64,000 bases of DNA, taken from assembly GCF_001270265.1 (NCBI RefSeq), contig NZ_LGAP01000002.1, positions 494,001 to 558,000 on the forward strand, given 5' to 3'. The notes beneath the pieces are model-generated. The model saw only the letters and a list, made by a program, of their open reading frames with translations. It searched no databases and was not told the DNA's origin. Made by a program: the position numbers and the translations under genes. The first letter of the stretch is position 1. The number at the start of each line of letters is the position of its first letter. Source of the DNA: Ensifer adhaerens (GTDB lineage Bacteria > Pseudomonadota > Alphaproteobacteria > Rhizobiales > Rhizobiaceae). Below, piece after piece: positions 50,137 to 60,965 of the stretch.

Positions 50137-51204
50137 ATGAAATTGATTACTTCGCTTCTCGCAGCGGCCGCGATCTCTGTCGCGTCGTTTGCGGCGCCCG
50201 CCTTCGCACAGGACAAAGGCACGGTCGGCATTTCCATGCCGACGAAGACCTCGACCCGTTGGATCTCCGATGGCGAGACCATGGAGAAGCTGTTCAAGGA
50301 AGCCGGTTACACGCCGGACCTGCAGTTTGCCGACGATGATATTCCAAACCAGCTCGCCCAGATCGAAAACATGGTCACCAAGGGTGCCAAGGTTCTCGTC
50401 ATCGGCGCCATCGACGGCACGACGCTGTCCGACATCCTGCAGAAGGCCCACGACGCCGGCGTCAAGGTCATCGCCTATGACCGCCTGATCCGCGATAGCG
50501 GCAACGTCGACTACTATGCCACCTTCGACAACTTCCAGGTCGGCGTGCAGCAGGCAACCTCGCTGGTGCAGGGCCTGAAGCTCGACGGCGCGACCGAGCC
50601 GAAGAACATCGAACTCTTCGGCGGTTCGCCGGACGATAACAACGCCTTCTTCTTCTACGACGGCGCGATGTCGGTTCTGCAGCCGCTGATCGACAGCAAC
50701 AAGATCGTCGTCAAGTCCGGCCAGAAGGGCATGGACCAGGTCGGCACGCTGCGTTGGGACGGTGCCGTTGCCCAGGCCCGCATGGAAAACCTGCTGTCCT
50801 CCAACTACACCGACGCCAAGGTCGATGGCGTTCTGTCGCCCTATGACGGCCTGTCCATCGGTATCATCTCGGCCCTGAAGGGTGTCGGCTACGGCTCCGG
50901 CGACATGGCGATGCCTGCGGTCACCGGCCAGGACGCCGAACTGCCTTCGGTCAAGTCGATCCTTGCCGGCGAACAGTATTCGTCGATCTTCAAGGACACG
51001 CGCGAGCTCGCCAAGGTCACGGTCGGCATGGTCAACGCGATCATGGAAGGCAAGGAGCCTGAAGTGAACGACACCAAGACCTACGACAACGGCGTCAAGG
51101 TCGTTCCGTCCTACCTCCTGAAGCCGGTCGCCGTCGACAAGTCCAACGTCAAGGACGTGCTGGTCTCCTCCGGTTACTACACCGAAGATCAGATCAACAA
51201 CTGA
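50137..51204 (+). CDS. chvE: Periplasmic sugar-binding protein ChvE
   Basis: 355 residues. The signal peptide is [20 protein letters not shown]. Binding motifs are [80 protein letters not shown] and [20 protein letters not shown]. These are very characteristic of ChvE. It feeds arabinose, galactose and related sugars to GguAB, and in Agrobacterium it also activates VirA. GGGAGAG precedes the start. A terminator-like hairpin separates it from gguA. Confidence 0.94.
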   Translation: MKLITSLLAAAAISVASFAAPAFAQDKGTVGISMPTKTSTRWISDGETMEKLFKEAGYTPDLQFADDDIPNQLAQIENMVTKGAKVLVIGAIDGTTLSDILQKAHDAGVKVIAYDRLIRDSGNVDYYATFDNFQVGVQQATSLVQGLKLDGATEPKNIELFGGSPDDNNAFFFYDGAMSVLQPLIDSNKIVVKSGQKGMDQVGTLRWDGAVAQARMENLLSSNYTDAKVDGVLSPYDGLSIGIISALKGVGYGSGDMAMPAVTGQDAELPSVKSILAGEQYSSIFKDTRELAKVTVGMVNAIMEGKEPEVNDTKTYDNGVKVVPSYLLKPVAVDKSNVKDVLVSSGYYTEDQINN

Positions 51205-51230
51205 TCGGATGACACATCGGGGGTCCGCGA

Positions 51231-51260
51231 TCCTTCGCGGACCCTTTTTTCCCGGTGAGG
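51231..51260 (+). terminator. Terminator/attenuator between chvE and gguA
   Basis: GGGTCCGCG-atcctt-CGCGGACCC (51231-51254), perfect 9-bp arms followed by a run of six T. It is placed 27 bp after the chvE stop and 43 bp before gguA, so it probably keeps the binding protein in excess over the transporter. Confidence 0.85.
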
Positions 51261-51302
51261 GAGCCTGTACTCTCTTGCCGACTGCCGCTGGAATGACTGA
51301 AC

Positions 51303-52838
51303 ATGGACAATATCATTCTCGAAATGCGTGGCATCACCAAGACGTTTCCGGGCGTCAAGGCGCTGGACAATGTCAGCTTCAAGGTTCGCGAAGGTGAGAT
51401 CCACGCTCTGGTCGGTGAAAACGGTGCCGGTAAATCGACGCTGATGAAGGTACTGAGCGGCGTCTATCCCGCCGGCACCTACGAAGGCGAGATCTACTAT
51501 GACGGCGAGCCCCGCCGTTTCTCGACCATCTCCGACAGTGAACATCTCGGCATCATCATCATCCACCAGGAACTGGCGCTGGTTCCGCTGCTGTCGATCG
51601 CCGAAAACATTTTTCTCGGCAACGAGATCGCCACCAAGGGCGTCATCCACTGGCCGCAGACCTTTGCCCGCACGCAGGAACTTTTGAAGAAGGTGGGCCT
51701 GAGCGAGCCGCCGGCGACGCTGATCACCGACATCGGCGTCGGCAAGCAGCAACTGGTCGAGATCGCCAAGGCGTTGTCGAAGAAGGTGCGGCTCTTGATC
51801 CTCGACGAGCCGACCGCCTCGCTCAACGAAAACGATTCCGACGCGCTGTTGAAACTGCTGATGGAGTTTCGCGCGCAGGGCATGACCTCGATCATCATCT
51901 CGCACAAGCTGAACGAGATCCGCAAAGTCGCCGACCAGATCACCATTCTGCGCGATGGCGGCACCGTTGAAACGCTCGACTGTCAGACCGAGGATATCGG
52001 TGAAGACCGGATCATCAAGGGCATGGTCGGCCGCGCCATGGAAGACCGCTATCCTCCGCGCGAGCCCAAGATCGGCGAGACGCTGCTGGAAGTGAAGAAC
52101 TGGAACGTTTTCCACCAGCATCACCGCGACCGGCAGTTCCTGCACGACGTCAACTTCACCGTGCGCGCCGGCGAAGTCGTCGGCATCGCCGGCCTGATGG
52201 GGGCGGGGCGAACCGAAACGGCGATGAGCATCTTCGGCAAGTCCTGGGGCCACAAGATCACCGGCGACGTCCTGATGCGCGGCAAGCCGGTCGACGTCAG
52301 CACCATCCCGCGCGCCATCGACGCCGGCCTTGCCTATGTCACCGAGGACCGCAAGCAGCTGGGACTCGTGCTGATCAACAACATCAAGGAGAACACGACG
52401 CTCTCCAACCTGAAGGCGGTGGCGTCAAACGGCGTCATCGACGATCGCAAGGAGGTCAAGGTCGCCTCCGACTATCGTTCGAAGCTGCGCATCCGCTCGC
52501 ACTCGATCTATCAGGAAACGGTCAATCTTTCCGGCGGCAACCAGCAGAAAGTCGTGCTGTCGAAGTGGCTGTTCACCAATCCGGAAGTCCTCATTCTCGA
52601 CGAGCCGACACGCGGTATCGATATCGGCGCGAAGTATGAGATCTACACCATCATCAACCAGCTTGCAGCCGAGGGCAAAGGCATCCTGATGATTTCATCG
52701 GAAATGCCGGAGCTGCTTGGAACCTGCGACCGCATCTACGTCATGAATGAGGGCCGCATCGTCGCTGAGCTTTCGAAGGCGGAAGCGAGCCAGGAATCCA
52801 TCATGCGTGCCATCATGCGTTCAGGGGAGAAACACTAA
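51303..52838 (+). CDS. gguA: Sugar ABC transporter ATP-binding protein GguA (two domains)
   Basis: 511 residues with two fused nucleotide-binding domains. The first has a full Walker A ([19 protein letters not shown]) and [19 protein letters not shown]. The second has a degenerate P-loop ([16 protein letters not shown]) but a full signature [16 protein letters not shown] and [16 protein letters not shown]. This asymmetry is normal for CUT2 ATPases. It powers uptake of ChvE-bound sugars through GguB; its stop overlaps the gguB start by one base (TAATG). Confidence 0.94.
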   Translation: MDNIILEMRGITKTFPGVKALDNVSFKVREGEIHALVGENGAGKSTLMKVLSGVYPAGTYEGEIYYDGEPRRFSTISDSEHLGIIIIHQELALVPLLSIAENIFLGNEIATKGVIHWPQTFARTQELLKKVGLSEPPATLITDIGVGKQQLVEIAKALSKKVRLLILDEPTASLNENDSDALLKLLMEFRAQGMTSIIISHKLNEIRKVADQITILRDGGTVETLDCQTEDIGEDRIIKGMVGRAMEDRYPPREPKIGETLLEVKNWNVFHQHHRDRQFLHDVNFTVRAGEVVGIAGLMGAGRTETAMSIFGKSWGHKITGDVLMRGKPVDVSTIPRAIDAGLAYVTEDRKQLGLVLINNIKENTTLSNLKAVASNGVIDDRKEVKVASDYRSKLRIRSHSIYQETVNLSGGNQQKVVLSKWLFTNPEVLILDEPTRGIDIGAKYEIYTIINQLAAEGKGILMISSEMPELLGTCDRIYVMNEGRIVAELSKAEASQESIMRAIMRSGEKH

Positions 52839-54139
52839 TGGTCGCCGATACGAGCACCCAGATAAACAAGCCCTCGATCGGGGACTATCTCAAGAACAAC
52901 ATCCGTGAGTACGGACTTTTGATCGCGCTCGTGATCATCATGCTGTTCTTCCAGATATTGACTGGGGGCGTGCTATTCAAGCCCGTCAACTTGACGAACC
53001 TGGTCTTGCAGAACTCGTTCATCGTCATCATGGCGCTGGGCATGCTTTTGATTATCGTCGCCGGACATATCGACCTTTCGGTCGGCTCGATCGTTGCCTT
53101 CATAGGTGGTCTATCAGCAATTATGCTGGTTAAGTGGGGAGTGCACTTCTCCATAGTTGTGCCGCTGTGTCTGATCCTTGGCGGACTGGTTGGCGCTGCG
53201 CAGGGCTATTGGGTTGCCTATCAGAAGATCCCAGCGTTCATCGTTACGCTCGCCGGGATGCTTGTGTTTCGCGGTCTGACCTATCTTGTTCTACAGAACC
53301 GGCCTATCGGCCCATTCCCGAAGGACTTCCAGCTGCTTTCAACGGGGTTTGTGCCAGACCTTTTCGGGTTCTTGGGTCCAATTTCCTTCAACACACCATG
53401 GATCCAGTTCCAGCAGTCTCTCATCGATACCAGCACATGGTCTGTTATGTGGCCTGACCCGCAGCTTGTTTTGGTCCAGTGGACCATAAACAACGTGTTT
53501 GCCCTTGTCGTTGCTTTGGTGGCCGTCGCGCTGTTGATCTACAAATCTATTGGACATCGTCGGCAGAACGAGTTGCACGGGACGGAAAACGAGCCTTTCG
53601 GTTTCTTTGTTGCGCAGATGTTGATCATCAGTGCGGTTGCAATCTTCTTCGGTTTTCAGCTCGCAACCTACCGTGGCTTGCCGAACGTGCTGGTTGTCAT
53701 GGCGGTGCTGATTGCGCTCTACACCTTTGTCACTACGCGCTCGACGATCGGGCGGCGCATCTATGCCATGGGCGGCAACGTCAAGGCGGCGAAACTCTCG
53801 GGCATCAACACCGAGCGGCTGACCTTCTATACCTTCGTCAACATGGGTGTGCTCGCGGCGCTTGCCGGCATGATTATCGCCGCCCGATTGAACTCGGCGA
53901 CGCCGAAGGCTGGTGTCGGCTTCGAGCTCGACGTTATTGCTGCCTGTTTCATCGGGGGCGCGTCGGCCTCGGGAGGCGTCGGCAAGATCACCGGGGCGGT
54001 GATCGGCGCTTTCATCATGGGCGTGATGAACAACGGCATGTCGATCATGGGCCTCGGCATCGACTACCAGCAACTTGTAAAGGGTCTGGTACTGCTCGCT
54101 GCCGTGTTCTTCGACGTCTACAACAAGAACAAGGGCTGA
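52838..54139 (+). CDS. gguB: Sugar ABC transporter permease GguB
   Basis: 433 residues. About ten membrane segments with FIVIMALGMLLIIVAGHIDL, the sugar-permease motif VGSIVAFIGGLSAI, GMLVFRGLTYLVLQNRPIGP, and YAMGGNVKAAKLSGINTERL, then AACFIGGASASGGVGKITGA. It forms the channel for ChvE/GguA. The stretch 52910-53700 uses noticeably more AT-rich and rarer codons than gguA or the gene's own 3' third, although the protein is intact. Confidence 0.93.
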   Translation: MVADTSTQINKPSIGDYLKNNIREYGLLIALVIIMLFFQILTGGVLFKPVNLTNLVLQNSFIVIMALGMLLIIVAGHIDLSVGSIVAFIGGLSAIMLVKWGVHFSIVVPLCLILGGLVGAAQGYWVAYQKIPAFIVTLAGMLVFRGLTYLVLQNRPIGPFPKDFQLLSTGFVPDLFGFLGPISFNTPWIQFQQSLIDTSTWSVMWPDPQLVLVQWTINNVFALVVALVAVALLIYKSIGHRRQNELHGTENEPFGFFVAQMLIISAVAIFFGFQLATYRGLPNVLVVMAVLIALYTFVTTRSTIGRRIYAMGGNVKAAKLSGINTERLTFYTFVNMGVLAALAGMIIAARLNSATPKAGVGFELDVIAACFIGGASASGGVGKITGAVIGAFIMGVMNNGMSIMGLGIDYQQLVKGLVLLAAVFFDVYNKNKG

Positions 54140-54325
54140 CGAGACCGAACAGCCCGGATCGAACCAGTAACATTGAGCAGGCGGCTTCGGCTGCCAGGGT
54201 TGACAGCCGAAGCTGTCGGGATTGGGCGGCAACAGTCACCCGAGGGCGGCGTTTTGCCTGAGATCAGGTGAGTGCAACGGGCCCGAACGATGCAAGGCCA
54301 GAGCGATGCAAGGAAGGACAGGATC

Positions 54326-55321
54326 GTGCTGATTTCTCAGATCAGAAACGAAGACGGATCGACAACGGTTGCGGTGCGCGCGCCGGGTGAAACGGCCCGT
54401 GCGGTCGCCGGTGCGACGAGCGTCTATGCGCTGGCGCTGGAAGCCGCCAATGCCGGGCGCAGCCTCAAGGACACGATCGAGGCCAAGGGCCTTGGCGCGG
54501 TGGTCGATCTCGAAAAGGCCTATGCCGAAGGCCGCCTGCTGCCGCCGATCACCCACCCCGATCCGGCGCATCTGCATCTGACCGGAACGGGGCTGACACA
54601 TCTCGGTTCGGCCGCAACCCGCGACGCCATGCACAAGAAGACCACCGAGGCGGCGGCGGAAACGCTGACCGACTCGATGAAGATGTTCCGCATGGGTCTT
54701 GAAGGCGGCAAGCCGAAGCCGGGCGAAACCGGCGTGCAGCCGGAATGGTTCTACAAGGGCAACGGCACTTCGGCTGTGGCGCCCGGCTCGGCGCTCGTTT
54801 CTCCCGCCTTTGCTGAAGACGGCGGCGAGGAGCCGGAGATGGCCGGCATCTATGTCATTTCCGACAAGGGTGTGCCGTTCCGCATCGGCTTTGCCGTTGC
54901 CAATGAGTTTTCCGACCACAAGACCGAGCGGGTCAACTATCTCTGGCTCGCCCACTCGAAGCTGCGCCAGGCGAGCTTTGGACCGGAAATCCGTGTCGGT
55001 GCAGCGCCGGAGGATATCAGAGGCACCTCGCGCATTCTGCGTGGCGGTGAAGTCCTTTGGGAAAAGCCGTTCCTGTCGGGCGAAGCCAACATGTCGCACA
55101 GCTTTGCCAACCTTGAACACCACCACTTCAAATACGGCCTGTTTCGCCAGCCGGGCGACGTCCACGTGCACATGTTCGGCACGGCAACGCTTTCCTTCGG
55201 CGACGGTATCCGCACCGAGGAGGGGGATGTCTTCGAGATCGAGGCAGCCGAATTCGGTCTTCCCCTGCGCAACCCGCTTGCGATCGCCGCCGACGAACAG
55301 GTCGCCATACATCAGCTCTGA
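54326..55321 (+). CDS. gguC: GguC, FAH-family (AraD1-type) sugar-acid enzyme
   Basis: 331 residues from the GTG at 54326, behind AAGGAAGGA; upstream in-frame ATGs lack such a site. It has LPPITHPDPAHLHLTGTGLT, PEWFYKGNGTSAVAPGSALV, PAFAEDGGEEPEMAGIYVIS, and HKTERVNYLWLAHSKLRQAS with LEHHHFKYGLFRQPGDVHVH. These match GguC/AraD1 proteins of the fumarylacetoacetate-hydrolase superfamily. In this operon the likely step is dehydration of 2-keto-3-deoxy-L-arabonate to 2-oxoglutarate semialdehyde. The exact reaction is inferred. Confidence 0.88.
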   Translation: MLISQIRNEDGSTTVAVRAPGETARAVAGATSVYALALEAANAGRSLKDTIEAKGLGAVVDLEKAYAEGRLLPPITHPDPAHLHLTGTGLTHLGSAATRDAMHKKTTEAAAETLTDSMKMFRMGLEGGKPKPGETGVQPEWFYKGNGTSAVAPGSALVSPAFAEDGGEEPEMAGIYVISDKGVPFRIGFAVANEFSDHKTERVNYLWLAHSKLRQASFGPEIRVGAAPEDIRGTSRILRGGEVLWEKPFLSGEANMSHSFANLEHHHFKYGLFRQPGDVHVHMFGTATLSFGDGIRTEEGDVFEIEAAEFGLPLRNPLAIAADEQVAIHQL

Positions 55322-55395
55322 TATATCTGGTATGCCAGCGGCAGGCCGCTGAGGAGCGGCTACCCGCGAAAAGAAGATGAAGGAGGCTGAGGCCC

Positions 55396-56829
55396 ATGAC
55401 ATTGCACCAGAACCTGATTGCCGGCGAGTGGGTTGGCGGGGATGGCGTTGCCAATATCAATCCGTCCGACACCAACGACGTGATCGGGGAGTATGCCCGC
55501 GCCTCGGCCGAGGATGCGAAGGCGGCGATTGCCGCCGCCAAGGCGGCATTTCCGGCCTGGTCGCGCTCCGGCATCCTCGAACGCCACGCCATCCTGCGAA
55601 AGACCGCCGACGAGATTTTGGCGCGCAAGGACGAACTCGGTCGGCTGCTGTCGCGTGAAGAGGGCAAGACATTGGCCGAGGGCATCGGCGAAACGGTGCG
55701 TGCGGGCCAGATCTTCGACTTCTTCGCCGGTGAGGCGCTCAGGCTGGCCGGCGAGATCATCCCCTCGGTGCGTCCGAACATCGGCGTCGAGATCACCCGC
55801 GAGCCGGTCGGCGTCGTCGGCATCATCACGCCGTGGAATTTCCCGATCGCCATTCCCGCCTGGAAGATCGCCCCGGCGCTCTGCTACGGCAACACCATCG
55901 TCTTCAAGCCGGCCGAACTGGTGCCCGGCTGCTCATGGGCGATTGTCGACATTCTCGTGCGCGCCGGCCTGCCGAAGGGTGTGTTGAACCTGGTGATGGG
56001 CAAGGGCTCGGTCGTCGGCCAGACGATGCTCGACGGTCCCGACATCCAGGCGATCACCTTTACCGGCTCGACCGGCACCGGCAAACGCGTCGCGCTGGCC
56101 TCGGTCGAGCACAATCGCAAGTACCAGCTGGAAATGGGCGGCAAGAACCCGTTCGTGGTGCTCGACGATGCCGATCTCGGCGTTGCCGTCGAAGCCGCCG
56201 TCAACTCCGCCTTCTTCTCCACCGGCCAGCGCTGCACCGCCTCGTCGCGGGTGATCGTCACCGAAGGCATTCACGACCGCTTCGTCGCGGCGATGGGCGA
56301 GCGCATGCAGGGTCTCGTCATCGACGATGCGCTCAAGGCCGGCACCCATATCGGCCCGGTGGTCGACCAGAGCCAGCTCAACCAGGACACCGACTATATC
56401 GCCATCGGCCAGCAGGAAGGCGCCAGACTCGCCTTCGGTGGCGAGCTTCTGAAGCGCGACACGCCCGGCTTCTACCTGCAGCCGGCGCTGTTTACCGAGG
56501 CAACCAATCAGATGCGTATCTCTCGCGAGGAAATCTTCGGACCGGTCGCTTCGGTGATCCGGGTGAAGGACTATGACGAGGCGCTCAGCGTGGCCAACGA
56601 CACGCCGTTCGGGCTGTCGTCGGGCATTGCCACCACCAGCCTGAAACATGCGACGCATTTCAAGCGCAATGCCGAGGCCGGTATGGTGATGGTCAACCTG
56701 CCGACCGCCGGCGTCGATTTCCACGTGCCCTTCGGTGGCCGCAAGGGCTCCTCCCATGGCTCGCGCGAGCAGGGTCGCTACGCCGCCGAATTCTACACAA
56801 CCGTCAAGACGGCCTACACCCTGGCTTAG
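55396..56829 (+). CDS. Aldehyde dehydrogenase, probable 2-oxoglutarate semialdehyde dehydrogenase
   Basis: 477 residues of the NAD(P)-dependent ALDH family. Motifs are GIITPWNFPIAIPAWKIAPA, FTGSTGTGKRVALASVEHNR, the active-site Glu in YQLEMGGKNPFVVLDDAD, the catalytic Cys in FFSTGQRCTASSRVIV, and EEIFGPVASVIRVKDYDEAL. Together with GguC and the arabonate dehydratase it would complete the route from L-arabonate to 2-oxoglutarate. AAGGAGG sits upstream of the ATG. Confidence 0.92.
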   Translation: MTLHQNLIAGEWVGGDGVANINPSDTNDVIGEYARASAEDAKAAIAAAKAAFPAWSRSGILERHAILRKTADEILARKDELGRLLSREEGKTLAEGIGETVRAGQIFDFFAGEALRLAGEIIPSVRPNIGVEITREPVGVVGIITPWNFPIAIPAWKIAPALCYGNTIVFKPAELVPGCSWAIVDILVRAGLPKGVLNLVMGKGSVVGQTMLDGPDIQAITFTGSTGTGKRVALASVEHNRKYQLEMGGKNPFVVLDDADLGVAVEAAVNSAFFSTGQRCTASSRVIVTEGIHDRFVAAMGERMQGLVIDDALKAGTHIGPVVDQSQLNQDTDYIAIGQQEGARLAFGGELLKRDTPGFYLQPALFTEATNQMRISREEIFGPVASVIRVKDYDEALSVANDTPFGLSSGIATTSLKHATHFKRNAEAGMVMVNLPTAGVDFHVPFGGRKGSSHGSREQGRYAAEFYTTVKTAYTLA

Positions 56830-56881
56830 AGGGCGCCGTCCAGGCCCGCGTTTCGGCGCGGGCCGCTTAAGGAAAGATAAG

Positions 56882-58621
<1,740 letters not shown>

Positions 58622-58654
58622 GCGCGCGGCGCGAGAGCGGATTGACCTCTCGTG

Positions 58655-58763
58655 CTTTACAGCGCCGCGCGTCAGACATGACGCGCTTAGGACGCTGTAA
58701 CACCTTAAGCTTGCTGCATAATTTTCTCCTTAAATCGTTTCCGATTTAAGGAATTATGCAGTA
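58655..58763 (+). repeat. Palindromic repeat, family B copy 2
   Basis: About 109 bp, nearly identical in order to copy 1 at 46524-46631: ACAGCGCCGCGCGTC, TGACGCGCTTAGGACGCTGT, then TTGCTGCATAATTTTC, CCTTAAATCGTTTCCGATTT and AAGGAATTATGCAGTA. It follows the arabonate dehydratase gene by 33 bases. Confidence 0.78.
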
Positions 58764-58780
58764 GGCCCATGCTCCTACGA

Positions 58781-58806
58781 ATGTCGCACCGTGATTGCGG
58801 TGCGAC
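58781..58806. terminator. Hairpin between convergent arabonate dehydratase and HxlR genes
   Basis: Perfect 9-bp arms TGTCGCACC and GGTGCGACA around an 8-base loop, without a T-run. It probably helps end transcription from one or both sides. Confidence 0.4.
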
Positions 58807-58871
58807 AGTACCGTGTCGGCTGAGCTATGCTGTTCTCTGAAGAGCCAGTTAAGCATGGTTGTGCAGCGGCC

Positions 58872-59192
58872 TTAAGCATCGGCACGGGATGGGAATTGTT
58901 CAGCCCAGTGGCATAGTCCCTCTGCTCCTGCGTTGAGTGCTGCTCCGCTTTCCGTCAACGAATAGACGACCTTGGTCGGAGATCCCGGATAGACTTTTCG
59001 GTTCACAAGCCCGTCAGCCTCCAGTTCGCGCAATTGCTGCGTCAGCATCTTTTCACTGATCGCCGGGATCGACTGTCGCAGCCGGCCAAACCTGCGGGGC
59101 GCGACGCCGAGCTCGCAAAGGATGTTTATCTTCCACTTACCCGCGACCATCTTCATGGCTGTCGAAAAGCCGTTGTCCGCAGGCTTGTTCAT
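58872..59192 (-). CDS. HxlR family winged-helix regulator
   Basis: 106 residues: KMVAGKWKINILCELGVAPR with RFGRLRQSIPAISEKMLTQQ and LRELEADGLVNRKVYPG, then VVYSLTESGAALNAGAEGLC. This is the HxlR core, with one Cys near the N-terminal helix and one near the C-terminus that could sense redox or electrophiles. Such regulators usually control a divergent oxidoreductase; the divergent gene here is a truncated one. GGAGAAAG precedes the start. Confidence 0.9.
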   Translation of the reverse strand: MNKPADNGFSTAMKMVAGKWKINILCELGVAPRRFGRLRQSIPAISEKMLTQQLRELEADGLVNRKVYPGSPTKVVYSLTESGAALNAGAEGLCHWAEQFPSRADA

Positions 59193-59319
59193 CTCTTTCT
59201 CCTTACCGGCTGGTAACCACTTACGGCTCCGTGCGTATTGGCGTCACACCGTCCACATCGTAGGTTTCCTCCAACGGCAAGCGTGCCGAGCATTGCGCGG
59301 CTCAATATGGAGTGTCGGA

Positions 59320-59631
59320 ATGAAGCCTGCAATCCGTGTTTTGGGAGCCGGTCGTATGGGATCGGCGCTCGCTCTCGCACTGATTCAGGCTGGATACCGC
59401 ACGACGATCTGGAACAGGACAACAGAAAAGATCAGGCCGTTGGCTGCTGCCGGCGCGACCGTCGCGGCAGTTGGCCGTATGGCTGTCAGCTGTTTGCGGC
59501 AAACGAAGCAGGATGCGCTCGGGCCTTGTCGTCCGAGCATGGGTCTACCGCATGTTTCCTTAAATCGTAGCCGATTTAAGGCTGAAAACATGCAGCAATT
59601 CAAAATGCTACAGCGACCTTTGCGCGTCTGA
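59320..59631 (+). pseudogene. Truncated NAD(P)-binding oxidoreductase (6PGDH/imine-reductase type)
   Basis: The first 55-60 residues are a good Rossmann start: IRVLGAGRMGSALALALIQA, GYRTTIWNRTTEKIRPLAAA, GATVAAVGRMAVS. After that the frame runs into unrelated sequence and then into an inverted family B repeat (59551-59651), with a stop at 59629-59631. A full-length member would be about 290 residues. The rest of the domain and the helical C-terminal domain are missing. Confidence 0.8.
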
Positions 59632-59651
59632 TAAGACGCGCGGCGCTGTAG
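59551..59651 (-). repeat. Palindromic repeat, family B copy 3 (inverted)
   Basis: Read on the minus strand it begins CTACAGCGCCGCGCGTC, then GACGCGC, CGCTGTAGCA, TTGCTGCAT and CCTTAAATCG/CGATTTAAGG, the same order as copies 1 and 2 but more diverged. It replaces the 3' part of the truncated oxidoreductase. Confidence 0.7.
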
Positions 59652-59682
59652 TCAGACCAATGATCTACAGGAGCGGAATAGA

Positions 59683-60057
59683 ATGCCTTTAACTCATCTC
59701 ATCGATTCGTATTGTGCTGCCTGGTCGAAGGAGGACGCCCAGCAGCGGCGGGCGTTGCTGTTACCGATCTGGAGCGATGGCGCCACGTACACTGATCCAA
59801 CAGTTCATGCTGCCGGCGCAGAAGAATTGCTCGCGCACATCGCAGGAATTCAGGCCAAGCATCCCGGTGCACGCATCATACGGACAAGCGACGTCGATGT
59901 TCATCATGGGATCGCCCGCTTCGGGTGGAAGTTTGTGATGCCTGATGGGTCATCCTTCCCTGAGGGTTTGGACATCGCATTCCTCGACCCTGGCCAGGAG
60001 CGATTAACACGTATCGTCGGCTTTTTTGGGCCGTTGGTAAGGTCTCCAGTGTCGTAG
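59683..60057 (+). CDS. NTF2-like/SnoaL-fold protein
   Basis: 124 residues with the cystatin-like NTF2 pattern: LIDSYCAAWSKEDAQQRRAL, LPIWSDGATYTDPTVHAAGA, EELLAHIAGIQAKHPGARII, and GIARFGWKFVMPDGSSFPEG with DIAFLDPGQERLTRIVGFFG. Members are small cytosolic isomerase- or hydrolase-like proteins; the reaction here is unknown. CAGGAGCG precedes the ATG. Confidence 0.85.
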   Translation: MPLTHLIDSYCAAWSKEDAQQRRALLLPIWSDGATYTDPTVHAAGAEELLAHIAGIQAKHPGARIIRTSDVDVHHGIARFGWKFVMPDGSSFPEGLDIAFLDPGQERLTRIVGFFGPLVRSPVS

Positions 60058-60121
60058 GCCACAATGCCGTGCAGTTGCAGCCCCAACCGGCGATGAGGGC
60101 TTTGGCTGGTGGCAGGACATC

Positions 60122-60949
60122 CTACTGACTTTGCGTCTGGCTCTGGTTTTGCGCCTGCTGCTCGACGGTCACCGATACCTTCAGCGTCTCGTTTGCTTCA
60201 CCGTGGATCAGGCCGGATATCGGGGCGGCATCGCGGTAGCAGAGGCCAGACGCGATGCGCACATAACGATCGTCCGGGCAGATCTTGTTGGCCGCATCGA
60301 AGCCGACCCAGCCAAGGCCGGGCAGATGCACCTCGGCCCAGGCGTGGCTTGCGCTCTGCTCCGGTTGCCCCTCCATCATCAGGTAGCCCGAGATGTAGCG
60401 CGCCGGCATGTCGAGCGAGCGGGCCGCCGAGATCATGATATGGGCATGATCCTGGCAGACGCCATGGCCGCTCTCCAGCGCATCCTCGGCCGCCGTCTCC
60501 GCGTGGGTTTCGCCGGCCTTGTACTCCACCGCCTCATGGATCATCGCCATCAGCGCGTGCATGCGGGCAAGATCGGTCTCGCCCTCGGCCGATTTCGCCA
60601 GATCGCGGATCAGCTTGCCCGCCTTGGTCAGCGGCGTTTCGCGGGCATAGAGCCAAAGCGGCACGTAGGACTGGTGCGGCCCGAAGACACCGGCGCGATC
60701 CTCGGTGTGGACCTCGCCGCTCGCGGTGATGTGGATCGCCTCTCGGTCGCCGTCAACACTGACGAGATGGACGCGGTTGCCGAAGTGATCGTCGTAGCTC
60801 ACCTCGATCGCCGCGCCGTCGATGAGCGTCTGCCAGCCGAGCACGGTCTGGCCGACCCCCGTGATCGGCGTGAGGCGCAGCCGCTGCAGCGCATACTGCA
60901 CCGGCTCGTCGTAGTGGTATTCGGTCGTATGGCTGATTTTCAGGTGCAT
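60122..60949 (-). CDS. Transglutaminase-like cysteine peptidase family protein
   Basis: 275 residues: an N-terminal beta domain (MHLKISHTTEYHYDEPVQYA, LQRLRLTPITGVGQTVLGW), then the catalytic core with Cys in ESGHGVCQDHAHIMISAARS, His in QSASHAWAEVHLPGLGWVGF and Asp in FDAANKICPDDRYVRIA. The triad is intact. The start was placed at the ATG behind CGGGAG. It follows the alpha-E gene by 16 bases, and its C-terminus ends in a short Gln/Ser repeat. It is the third gene of the ATP-grasp/alpha-E/transglutaminase operon. Confidence 0.9.
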   Translation of the reverse strand: MHLKISHTTEYHYDEPVQYALQRLRLTPITGVGQTVLGWQTLIDGAAIEVSYDDHFGNRVHLVSVDGDREAIHITASGEVHTEDRAGVFGPHQSYVPLWLYARETPLTKAGKLIRDLAKSAEGETDLARMHALMAMIHEAVEYKAGETHAETAAEDALESGHGVCQDHAHIMISAARSLDMPARYISGYLMMEGQPEQSASHAWAEVHLPGLGWVGFDAANKICPDDRYVRIASGLCYRDAAPISGLIHGEANETLKVSVTVEQQAQNQSQTQSQ

Positions 60950-60965
60950 GCTGTTCTCCCGAAAC

